64,000 bases of DNA from positions 62,001 to 126,000 of the forward strand of contig CAXKVR010000010.1 of NCBI GenBank assembly GCA_964058845.1, in the 5' to 3' direction. Made by a program: the position numbers and the translations under genes. Each line of letters starts with the position of its first letter. Position 1 is the first letter of the stretch. The DNA comes from Carex sylvatica. Lineage: Eukaryota; Streptophyta; Magnoliopsida; Poales; Cyperaceae. Positions 22,954-34,291 of the stretch are shown here, one piece after another. The notes under the pieces are model-generated. The model did not search any database, was not told the origin of the DNA, and was given only the letters and a program-made list of their open reading frames with translations.

Positions 22954-23835
22954 TCATTTAAACATATCCATTAAATTTTAAATCTTTTTTTTATTATTTT
23001 CTCTCTATTGAGTGAGTTCTAGACTCGTTAATTCGGAATGTCATGTGAAGTTTTTATATAAAATTATTTATGCGTTTGGGTGTGCTTAAGAGAGAAGAAA
23101 GTTAATTGAATGATTTTTGAAAAGAGAAATACTATTGAGTTGTAATTTCTTAGAGTCAATTTAAAAATTTATTTTATTATTAGTGTGTAGACTAAACACA
23201 TCGATGAAAATAAGACATTGAAATTGACTAACAGTGACTTATTTGGTCATAAGAAAATTGAGATAATTGAAATAATGTTAGAAAAATAAATATATGGAAT
23301 CAATTGGCTCTAAATTTATTTTTAATTTTTTTTGTACTTATACATGATTTATATGTAGTTTAGAATAAAAAAAAAAGCAATGAATACTATAAAATTAATC
23401 TTTATAAACAACATGAAAATTTTATATGATTGATTTTTATTTACATTTGAGTCTCATAACTTAAAAGTCTAGCTCCGTCTTTGTATGAAATGATTAATAC
23501 TTTAATAGATATTGTGTGAATTTTTAAAATTGGACTGTAGAAAACAAAACCATATATTTTTTTTCAATATAGACATTGAAATAATAATTTAGTCATCATA
23601 ATCCTAAAGTATATGAACTGAAGGCACCACACAAAAGTGGCCTCATCGAAAGATATGTGGTGAAGTGCATAAAAACATAACAAGAGACAGCAGCGAATTC
23701 ATTATGATTCTTATTATCTTATACATATTATGATAACAATCACATATCAACATATTTGTTTCCAAAACAAACTGAATGCATACCTTAATAGTTTTACTCT
23801 AGTATTATTTTTAATACAAAATCATACCATAATTC
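22954..23835. other. Intergenic region with a GGCGGAG-family element
   Basis: The stretch 23284-23482 (GGAATCAATTGGCTCTAAAT through AGTCTAGCTCCGTCTTTG) belongs to the short-element family also seen at 5151-6063, 33000-33213 and 48716-48925. The rest is AT-rich with nothing recognised. Confidence 0.5.
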
Positions 23836-24172
23836 TAATGCCTCACTTTTTTCATACCTCATCATACTTTATATTTTATATCTTTGTTTTCAAAGTTCAA
23901 ATTGTCGATCCGAACCGTTCAACATAATATTTATATTTTTTGAAATTTTTTTACTATTTTTTAAGATAGGTACAAAATCACTGTTTTTGAACCGTTCAAA
24001 AAACAATGATTTTCTACCCATCTTAAAAAATAGTAAAAAATTTCCAAAAATTATAAAATTTCATCCCTAATCATATTCTAGTATATATATTATGCTGAAC
24101 GGTTCGGATCGATAATTTAGACTTTGAAAACGAAGATATAAAATATGAGATATAAAAAAGATGAGACATTGG
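23836..24172. mobile_element. Foldback MITE, shared-core group
   Basis: The ends AATGCCTCACTTTTTTCATA and TATAAAAAAGATGAGACATT are inverted partners. The inner core carries TTGTCGATCCGAACCGTTCA and its inverse TGAACGGTTCGGATCGATAA, plus paired CTATTTTTTAAGAT motifs about 60 bp apart. The same core occurs at 3750, 39495, 47616 and 51402. It lies in the PME53 upstream region, about 440 bp before the start codon. Confidence 0.85.
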
Positions 24173-24610
24173 AACCTCCTCATAATGGTTTATCCTAAAA
24201 TAGTGCCTTGCAATTTTTTGTATTTTTATATGGAGGATATTTGGAAGAAATTCGTAAAATTTTACATTATACTTGGTTTTGTTCTTTCTGTGTTACTACA
24301 TTATTACACATATTTTTTTGAGAAAAACTCAGGGTCCATTATTATATATAATACCAACTTCCGCATCACAAATGGCTACAGAGACATTATTACATCTGAA
24401 CCAATATCGGGCACTCAAGTTATCGGATCCACACCCTCCATTAGTACACAACTTGCGATTATCTCTGGTTAGTCCAGCTCCTGTGTGAAATCCAGTAGAA
24501 AAACCCGTGAACATCCTTAAAACCTCTCTCCTTCTCTCTCCCTCTCTAAGGCCCCAACATTCCATCACAAACCAATTTGCATTTGTAATTATTCTAAGCT
24601 TCTTCTAACA

Positions 24611-27600
24611 ATGGCCAGATACCAATCCTTGATCTCCATAACACTTCTCTGCACAATCCTTGTGGTCATCAACTCCACAACACAAGTTATGTGCCACACG
24701 AAGGGGCTTCGGCCGGGCCGGCACGTGCCAATCAACCCGTTTCCAGAGAATTCTACGCGGACCCAATTGATAGAGAAACGATTCCTGAAGTGGGTCCAGT
24801 TTATCGGTGGCCTCGATCATAGCGTCTTTAAACAAGCACTCAACAAACTGTTCCCTTCTTACTCGATAACGGTTGACAAGAACCCGGCTGCCGGGGATTT
24901 CACCTCAATTCAAGCGGCACTTGATTCATTGCCATTGATTAACCTAGTTAGAGTTGTGATCAAGGTCAATGCCGGAACATATACGTAAGTCAAAAGAAAT
25001 AGTATATATATGTTGTTGATTTGAACCATAATTCAATTGCTTGGTGTTTTGGATAATGTAATAAGAAATCAAATTCCCATACATATTGACACATTTGCAT
25101 ATAATGCCTTTGTTTTGAAATTTGAAATTTGGTTTTCATTTTGTGGTGCAGAGAGAAAGTGAGCGTATCAGCAATGAGAGCATTTGTAACCATACAAGGA
25201 GCGGGGGCGGATAAGACGGTAGTACAGTGGGGCGACACGGCCAATACACTCGGGTCTAGAGGCCAACCGATTGGTACATTCAATTCGGCCACATTTGCGG
25301 TGAATTCAGCATTTTTCATTGCAAGGAACATAACATTCAAGGTGGTTTATGCATACCTGAAACAGAGCAACTGTAATGCTGTTAATTGAAAACTGAATTT
25401 CCACCCGTGATATGAGTCATAATTACAAATTAAGAACACCGTCCTTTGTTCTTGTTCTGTTATAATATAAGAACAAAATAAATTAATAATGTGACAAGTC
25501 TCCTTTTCAGCAATGATAAACAATATGTATGTCATGTGAACTTTCTAATTAACAGACCCATTGTGTCTCTAGACAACCTCTGTATTGTATTGTATCATAA
25601 AATTCAACAGTTGCTTTATTGTCTACTCTGTTAGCATTTAAATTATTATATAAATTATTTTTTTTTCTTTTGTTTTTGGTAGAACACAACACCAGTGCCG
25701 AAACCGGGATCGGTGGGGAAGCAAGCAGTGGCACTGAGAGTATCGGGGGACACCGCAGCGTTTGTCGGGTGCAAATTTTTGGGTGCGCAAGACACGCTTT
25801 ACGACCACATCGGGAGGCATTACTACAAGGATTGCTACATTGAGGGCTCTGTTGATTTCATCTTTGGCAATGCTCTCTCCCTCTATGAGGTCAGCGTTTG
25901 TTATTAATTGTGTCATTTAATTACAGAAAATAATTATATAATTTATTATGCATTTTCTTCAGATACAACTGGTAGTGCAGTGTTGTAAATTATAACTTTT
26001 TACTAGTTATTAAAAAAAAAAATTAACTAATAAATGACAAAAAAATCTGAATATAAATGATTATCCAGAATCACATGATTGAATTGTAATCAAGCTAGAT
26101 AGATTCTTAGGCGCATGCATGAACAAATCAACCCAACCTTAATTAAGGATTCTGTTAAGACTTGAGAGGAGCACACCAGTGTGCTTGCATAGTTGCATTA
26201 CAAATAGTTTATTTTAGCTAGTGATCTGTTCGTCACGGCGTCTTGTTGGTGTCTCGCTAAAAAAAAAAAAAAATTCTCTCTCTAGATGTATGATCCCGTG
26301 TATGTACGGTATCTTTGGATTGTTCTGAAAAAGAAGATATATACATTCTGGCAGCAGGTGATTGGAATGTTTGAGTCGGAATTTTTATATTTTTTTCATT
26401 TAATTTAAAAGGAATATAGATACACACATAAACCTACGATGAGAATATTCATCATTCATCATTCAGTCATGGGCTTGTGTCCAAGGGATAAAACAATTAG
26501 ATAATTTATGGGTTAATAGTAAGTTCTGTTTTTACAAACTGCACCCTATGTTTTACTTATTTAGAATATAAGACCTATCATTTTAACAAGTTTTGGGGAC
26601 CTAGCTGATTTTAGTATGAAGCCCAACAACAATTCAATCCTGTTACAGTTAGGGGTGAAAACGGTATGGATAGGATTTGATCCGTATTCAAAAATTTAAG
26701 TGTAGATATCTGATATCTGAATATCCGTATGGATAAGAACACTGATATGGTTTTACGTTTCAATTATATGTATCCAATAATAGATATATATATCATATAT
26801 TTTAATATTTATTATGAAAAATTTATGTTATTCACCATTATATTAGATAAATATTATGAATTTTTATATCTTTTAATATTTTTTATATTATTTTCATAAA
26901 TATCCGATTATATCTGGACCTAAATCGGAAAATATAAAAAGGAATATGAATATGATTTTACCCCTAGTTACAAAGCTATTAGTTTAAAATTTTATCCTTT
27001 TGGGAAGCAAATTACTGAAAGTAAAATTAATTTGACATTTTTAAGGCACCCTGGTCTTACCAAATAGGAGTAGAGTGAGATAATTTAAACTCAAAAGAGT
27101 ATTTAATTGCTTCACATTTCAAACAAATACATGAGAGTATTTTTATCCTTTAAATCAATGTCACTTTATCTAATTATTGTCAGAAAGAAAGGCATGGAAA
27201 GTTTTATAGTGAAACAAAAATATGTTCTTATTTTTGGAGGGATACACAATTTTATAATTCTGTATTTTCTTTTTCCAAACTATCATAGCAAAATAAAAAA
27301 TATATATATATATTTCTTATGTTAAGCCAGGTGGGGAAACCCTTCCATATACATTCTATCAAACATCGACGTATTTAAAATTAGAATAATTTAATTTTTA
27401 CTTTCTTTTCAATTTACTCCACTTGGGAAATCAAAGTTTATTTCTTTACACCTTAAAAAAAATTTTATGGCGGAGCGCATGGCAATGTTTTGTAAGCAAA
27501 AGAGAGCTGCTTGTCGTTTCCCTACAAAGCATGCTCTAATTGTCATGTAGCCGAGAGGTGCCTTCCTATACACTGTCCATCCAATTTGGTGCCATCTCCC

Positions 27601-30600
27601 TCTTTAAACAATTCAAGCACTTGCAAACAAAAAGGAAAACCATTTTCCTTTTTAATTTAATTACTGCAAACTATAAACAAACAAACAAAATAAATAAATA
27701 AAAGTTCATGGTTGTTAGAGCTTCCAGCACTTCATCATACAGTTATCCTTTTGTCACAGTTGATTGAATAAATTGGGTTAAAACTGTACATTGATATATG
27801 CATGATTCCATCTATAATCAAATTTTTGTCAATAATTGATTTACAAATATGAACCAAATGATCGGTCATATCATATCATATCATATCATATCATATGATA
27901 TCATATCGAATAGAACTAGAGTGTTCTTAAGTTCACTAAGTCTATTGGTGAACTCAAGTCTAAAATTCATCGAATCGACTTTAAACAACAAATCTGAACC
28001 GTTAAATCCCGCTTACCTTACGAGTGATGAGTCTACATGTAAAAAAATTAATTTTGCATAGAGTCAAGTAATAAAAAAAAATTAAAAAATAAATGCATTA
28101 AAATTAATTTATTAACCTTCTAATTTTGACCGCTTAACTTTATACGAAATTAATTCAAATGTTTAAAATTTTCACATGTAGACACATCACTCGTAAAATA
28201 GGCGGATTTCAACAGTTCATATTTGTCATTTGAAGTCGATTCGATGAATTTTAGACTTGAGTTCACTAAGGAGCTTGGTGAACTTAAGAACACCCTAGTT
28301 CTACTCCATATATATAGAGAGAGAGAGAGACTGGCTAAGTTCAAAACGTTTATTCCTAGCCTTCGGAACAAATAATTCGATTTTCTGATTTTCAAAGTCC
28401 AAACCAGTGTTGTAAATAACGGTATGCGTTCGTTGGACGGACAGAGCACCGCCAAGCGATTATTCAGGAATAATCGGAAATAATCGGTTGATTATTCAAG
28501 AAAATCCGTGATGATTTAGCCACCGCCAACGACTAATCGGACGATTAATCGACTTAAACGGACGTTTTTTATAACACTGGTCCAAACAACCGATCTAAAT
28601 CATTAGATGTTTAATTTATATTAAAATGTATTTCGAGATAAAATTTTATTTTATTTTGAATTTTTTATTATTTATTCAGATGATTTAAAAATCAGTGTTT
28701 TATATAAAATGCACGTGTTCAAACAAACAGAAAGGGGATGAAAAGGCCAAATCAAAGCACAATTTTACAGCGGCGTCTTTCACAATATGCCCAGTACACA
28801 CAGAACGCAATGCATTTACTTCCAAAATAAAGAAACCAACAAATAAATAAAGACTTGTGATGCTGCGCATGCACTGTCTCTCTGAGTCCATTTCACACTC
28901 TTTCATGCCTGAATTAAATTAAGTTCATTCTTGTTGCGGTTTTCCACATTAATCCCTTAATTTCTAGAATTAGCATTAAGATAAAAAATTTACCCAATTT
29001 ATAGTATTTGCTTGTTTACATGCTTGTAGACATAGTTCATGTAGATATTATCTATCTATCTATCTATTTTATTTTTAACGCATCAAAGACCTTTTTAACG
29101 AGAAAAAACATAAAAAAGAAACCAGATAAAATTAACTTCCATGTGTTGTTAGCAACAAGATCAAATCATTCAAGCATTAGCATCTAATACTTAGTAGGCT
29201 AATACCTTTGAGATATTCTCAAATAATACCCAAAATTTAGAATGCTTAGTCTGATCTTTATGAGTGCCTACTGTACCAATTGAGCTAAATCTATTTTGGT
29301 AAATAACCGAGTTAAAGTTGGCCATATTTTATTCGAATTTATTTGAGAGTCAGTCCCTAGTTTGAGAAATGGGAAACAAATCTGCTGCGATCCGAATTGG
29401 ATGAACAGTACTCTGAAATCCCTGCTTTTCCAAATCTAACTGCCGATTTATTTTGAGATATGTGCACAGAAAAACTAGCTGTTTAGAGATACGTGCACAG
29501 AAAAAGTTGAACGGTTAGATTTGAAAAACAGGAATTTCATGATACTGTTCATCAAATTCGGATCGCATCAGATTTCATTCCTGAGAAATGTGGGTGTAAC
29601 TTCACAATTTACAGTAAAAAGCGGGGTTAAACTGAAAATAACATTAATTCTTATCAGTGGAAGATATATGGAATTCATATCCTCTCCGGTATTGCAGGAT
29701 GACCCACAATTTACGGTTTAAGATTAAATTTCAACCGGTTTGGTATTCGGTCCGCAATAGGGGGCAGTATTTTAGGACTTTCAGATTCGTGCCAAGTTAA
29801 AAAGATTCCCTTGTCAGCTATTGGAGAGGATGTGAATTCAGATATATGAGACTATCTATCAACTATGGGAGGAATGGCCTAGCACATATAATCGCCTAGA
29901 TTTATTGGGCTTTAAGAAGCCCAAAAAGATAAAAGATTGTGAGTCGGGTACGTATAATTAGGCCAGATCAAGCCCAGTAATGGCTTCAGTAAGTTTCCAA
30001 CGAAACCTCCTAGTGGCCATTTTATCTCTCCGGTTCTAGTCTCAAAATTCTTCAATAAATATTAAAAAAAATTAGTGGCTTGTGTTCATTAACAGTAGAA
30101 ATATATCTATAGAAAGGCGATTCATTTGTGGAAATTAAAGAAAATCTGTTGATTATGGAATGTAGGGATGCCATGTTCATGCAATAGCCCAAAACTACGG
30201 AGCCTTGACAGCGCAAAACAGGATGAGTATGTTAGAGGACACGGGTTTCTCTTTTGTAAATTGCAAAGTTACCGGATCGGGTGCGCTCTATTTGGGTCGG
30301 GCGTGGGGTGCCTTCTCGCGGGTCGTGTTTGCCTACACATACATGGACAACATCATCATTCCACGTGGATGGTACAACTGGGGCGATCCCAACCGTGAGA
30401 TGTGAGTCCTCTCTTCATCTTCTTTTTGCTTCCCTTATTTGTTCCACCTAATAAATGTTGCATGGTAAACTACTGAAAATTTAAAACAGTATGTCAAATA
30501 TTCTCCTTTTACATTGACATCCAAAAATATATTAAAAAAAATGCTTGTTCTGTTGGAATTTAAATATTTTTTTCTTGTCTCTTGATTTGGGAAAATCTTG

Positions 30601-32911
30601 TATATTTGAAATTTTAAACTGCCATAATAATATGGTAATGTAAATCGGATTGATTTATATGTTTTAACTGAAACAAAATTTGGGCCGAAAACCAATGAGA
30701 TATAAAGCTTCCTGAATTCAAGGTTTTTGTCTGAAGAAATTGGTAGAGGCCCATCTAAAACATTAATTCTTAACTACCAAGTGTCATTTCATATAATTTT
30801 CTTGGAATTTGTTTAATACCATCATGTCTTCCCTCCTAATAATTTTTTTTCCTGTGAAATTAAATTATTTAATAAGTAATCACCAAAGAAACCTAATTCC
30901 CAATGCTCCATTCTTCGTTGAAGTTGTGTCACAACTTCCACAAAAATATATAATTGCAAATTGCAATTATGAAATACAAGTAATTTCTTTTATAAATCAA
31001 AAGCAATGCAGAGTTGTGATTTTTGGGGGTAAAATTCAATAATGTCACTAGCATTTTGTTATAATCTGACAAGAATTGAATTATCATCTCATTATTTTGT
31101 CATTTCCTATAGGCATAATAAAAATCTAACATCAAAGTAGCCAGGTTTGTATTATCTATCTAAATTTTTTTTTTTTAAATCACTAAGTTTGCTCTGAGAT
31201 TTATGTCTTATAACTTCCCATTAAATATTTTGTGTAACCATAGTTCCTCCATTTAATGATGGATATATGATATCTACAGGTACTTGTATCATTTCTGAGA
31301 AACTCAGCATTACTTGCTGGTCAAAGTCAACTAGAGGGTGTTATTAAAATTTATTTCACAAAAACAGGCTGTAATGGGAAACCAATAAAATAAAAATGGT
31401 TATTTCCCAAGATTAATCATGAACTCGCAACCATTCGGTAGGTAATAAATAACCCCAAGTATTATATACTTGAATAAAAGATTGGTTTTTCAAGTTACCA
31501 ACAACAAAAAAACGCAGGGTTAAAAGTGTAATATTTTACTAAATTGTACACAGAAAAAAGTGACAAGTCATATCCCAATAAATTTATATGACAATGATGT
31601 CAAAAATCATGAAAATTGAAATGCCAGAATGCGAAAATTATGTGTGTGTGTTTTTTTTTTAGATAGATTGCATATTAAATTTAGTACAATTTGAAATTTG
31701 ATTTGTCATTAAGTGACAATTTCAATTTCAAATAACTAAAAAAAAAAAAAAAAAGATCAGTTTGATGGACGATCAAACTACTTTCAGATTATTTACATGT
31801 AATATACATATATAGCATCTTTAGGAATTCAGTAATTTAATTATTTTATCAAAATTTTAGCACCTGCTGCTATTACTGTGAAACAAGTTGGTTTCTGAAC
31901 TTCTGATGCATCTCATCATAAGGTAAAATAAGGCGTCTCATCCTATCGAAAAATAAACCAAAAAGTGATTAATATACAGGCCGCTATAGATGAGAATAGG
32001 TAAGGCCGAAACTTAGATGAGTTGAAAGTACATGAAATTACATAGATGCATTTACTATTGTTTGGTGAGGTGGCCATGATTTCTAGTAGGCATCATAAGG
32101 CTATGATATGTAGCTTGTCATGTCACACGTGATTTGCATTCATACCATTCATGTAGTATCATGAGTTTTTCTCGGGCAAGTGTGAATTCAAAATTTGGAA
32201 ATCATGAATGAATTAATGATTCAACTTTCAAAATTAAAATATTCAAACTTCAGAACTTAAATTTTTTTTTTTTTTTAATGTCAGACTCATTCTCTGCTTC
32301 TCATTTTCCCATGCTCTGTTCTAGAGTTCATGTTTTGCATCTTACCATGAATTTGTTAATGTAATTTGTGCAAACTTCACCATTTCACCAATGTACCGGT
32401 CAACATAGATACAAATGAAAATAAGAAAACAGCCATACCTTATTTTGGATCTGACTCCGCTGCTCTTCAAACAGAAAAACAGAATTTTGTTATTCAAATT
32501 TTGATTGTTAATTTTTTTGTGCACAAATTTCAACAAAGATAAACAGTTTGATTTTGAATAACATAATCCTACTCTCCTATTTGATGAGCAACAGAGTTGG
32601 TTCCTCCTTATTTCAGAGTCATTTCTGACTAGTACAGTGAGAAAAGTACCTATTTCTTAATTTGAAAAATTCAATCACTTGTACATCTACTAGTAACTTT
32701 ATATAAACTAAATATTTTCTGGACAGAAATTAATTTGTACTTGTACACTTAAATTAATCACAGGACGGTGTTTTACGGACAATACAAATGCAGCGGGCCA
32801 GGGTCGAACTATGCCGGACGAGTGTCGTGGTCCCGGGAGCTCACCGACGAGGAAGCAAAGCCGTTTATCTCAATGACTTTTATCGACGGTTTCGAGTGGA
32901 TCAAACTGTGA
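24611..32911 (+). CDS. PME53: Pectinesterase, PME53 type
   Basis: A plant pectin methylesterase (CE8) that removes methyl esters from cell-wall homogalacturonan. Five exons join in phase to 384 aa: 24611-24984, 25152-25341, 25683-25889, 30166-30401, 32764-32911. A signal peptide covers about residues 1-29 (hydrophobic to VMCHTKG). There is no PMEI pro-region, so it is group 2. The catalytic set is present: GTYTEKV at the first motif, Q202 (QAVAL), Q224 and D225 (QDTLY), D246 (VDFIFG), R302 and W304. The fifth motif is LGRAW rather than the usual LGRPW. The length and the GRAWG variant fit Arabidopsis PME53 (At5g19730). Intron 3 (4.3 kb) and intron 4 (2.4 kb) are swollen with transposons, yet no coding exon is damaged. 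Confidence 0.95.
26650..26966. mobile_element. hAT-type MITE in PME53 intron 3
   Basis: The left end TAGGGGTGAAAACGG (26650) and right end GATTTTACCCCTA (ending 26966) are inverted repeats of the hAT type. The flanking 8-mers GTTACAGT and GTTACAAA agree at six positions, as expected for an old 8-bp target duplication. The interior repeats ATATCCG/CGGATA words. Confidence 0.8.
27866..27903. repeat. (TCATA)n pentanucleotide microsatellite
   Basis: Six tandem TCATA units followed by a TGATATCATATCG variant, directly left of the foldback MITE at 27910, inside PME53 intron 3. Confidence 0.9.
27910..28303. mobile_element. Foldback MITE with ~150-bp arms in PME53 intron 3
   Basis: The left arm starts ATAGAACTAGAGTGTTCTTA, the right arm ends TAAGAACACCCTAGTTCTAC. 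The two arms pair over about 150 bases each (TTCATCGAATCGACTT against AAGTCGATTCGATGAA; ACGAGTGATGAGTCTACATG against its inverse CATGTAGACACATCACTCGT), leaving a loop of about 90 bp. A (GA)n run follows its right end, after ATATATATA. Confidence 0.9.
28405..28579. mobile_element. hAT-type MITE with perfect 8-bp target duplication
   Basis: The termini CAGTGTTGTAAATAACG and TTTTTTATAACACTG are inverted repeats. The exact 8-bp direct repeat GTCCAAAC flanks both sides (28397-28404 and 28580-28587). The interior carries repeated CGATTA/TAATCGG words. It lies within PME53 intron 3. Confidence 0.92.
29372..29581. mobile_element. Mutator-type MITE with perfect 9-bp target duplication
   Basis: The left end GGAAACAAATCTGCTGCGAT and right end ATCGCATCAGATTTCATTCC are inverted repeats continuing into CCGAATT(G/T)GATGAACAGTA. 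The 9-bp repeat TGAGAAATG flanks both sides (29363-29371, 29582-29590). The second copy of the family is at 62719-62908. It lies within PME53 intron 3. Confidence 0.92.
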
Positions 32912-32999
32912 CATAAGTTAATTTTTCAGGGTTTTTTTAGCTGATTCTTATTAACTTTTGTCCTTGTAGAAAATAGCTTATAAGAGAAAAGGACCTAAC

Positions 33000-33213
33000 C
33001 AGGGGCGGAGTCACATCAAACTTTCGAATTATAGAGATCAAATCACACAATTAGAATCAATTATATAAAAAATTTCTATAAATAATGGAGGTTAATTTTA
33101 TAATAATATAATATTTTACTCTAAATTACATAGAAAATTACACCTTAATATAAAAATTTTAAAAAAAAATGGAGGTCAGTTGACCCCTATTCTCTGCACT
33201 TGACTCCGCCTCT
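33000..33213. mobile_element. GGCGGAG-family element with a 14-bp direct repeat
   Basis: The ends CAGGGGCGGAGTCAC and TTGACTCCGCCTCT are inverted repeats. The exact 14-bp sequence GAAAAGGACCTAAC stands on each side (32986-32999, 33214-33227). The interior matches, in reverse, the elements at 5151, 23284 and 48716. It lies about 90 bp downstream of the PME53 stop codon, probably in its 3' UTR. Confidence 0.88.
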
Positions 33214-33227
33214 GAAAAGGACCTAAC

Positions 33228-34291
33228 TGAAATAAAAATATCATCATTTTTTTATAACAGAGCGTCTTTCTAAGTTTCTTGTGTTTTTTTGGGCATTTGG
33301 ATTACACGTAATAAAAGAGCTGTGTTGGTTGTTAACAAGTTTTTGTAAAAAGATGAAACCACTATGTAGTAGGTAGGATTTTATTACAAATAAAAAAATA
33401 AAAAATAATATGCAGATGATGTTCATTACAAAATGTAAATTATAACTGGAACTTAAAAAAGAAAAAATAGGCTTTTAAAGAACGCATTTAAACTTGTGAT
33501 TAAATCGACTCAAAGGTAGTTACTTAGACCCCTGATGTTAATTTTTTTTTAAAACAAAAATAGATTTAATGACAATCAAACATCGACTAAACCGTCAAAA
33601 ATTATACTGAGCGTTAAATTCCGCTAGACATTTTTTTAGAAACTTGGAAAAAGAATAAAACAACAAATTTAAGTTAGGTTAGCTTGCTAAATAAAGCATG
33701 TATACAGCATACAAAAAAAATGTAGGATACCTTATATTGATCTTATCCAAGAAATTAATTCAGCGAGGTGATGTTCATTTACTATAGCTTGTTGACCAAC
33801 AAATTAAAAAATTTATATTTGAATAAACTTTTGGATCCAGATTGCGTCAGCAATAATAAAAGAGTGAATCTTCATGTAGCTTATTTAATATTTAAAAAAC
33901 ATTACTTTTCAATCATGTCAACACAAACTCTTTTGAAGTAAGCTTTTTTTAATTAGAAGCACATGCCATGCATCCAACAAAGTCACATCCAGGAAATCCT
34001 CTGTATAGATGGTACTATGAAAATGCTATGTTTCATATTAAAATGCTATATATTAAGTAATTTAATATAGCATTTATACAATCACATGGATCTTGAATTC
34101 TTGATCAAGGCCTACTACTACGTTTCCAAGCAATTAAAGATAGCCTACGACTTGATTAGTTTTAAAACTTGGTTTACCCTTTACAATCTCACATTGGCAA
34201 AATTGACCTTAGAAAAGAAAATGAAGAGTGCAAATTTTTGTGTTTTCTAAGGTCTTGTATGCAAAAAGAACAAACCAAGATATTCTTGACA
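33228..34291. other. Intergenic between PME53 and the IQD gene
   Basis: The two genes converge here. The sequence is AT-rich and holds their 3' UTRs; no additional gene or clear repeat is seen. Confidence 0.5.
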
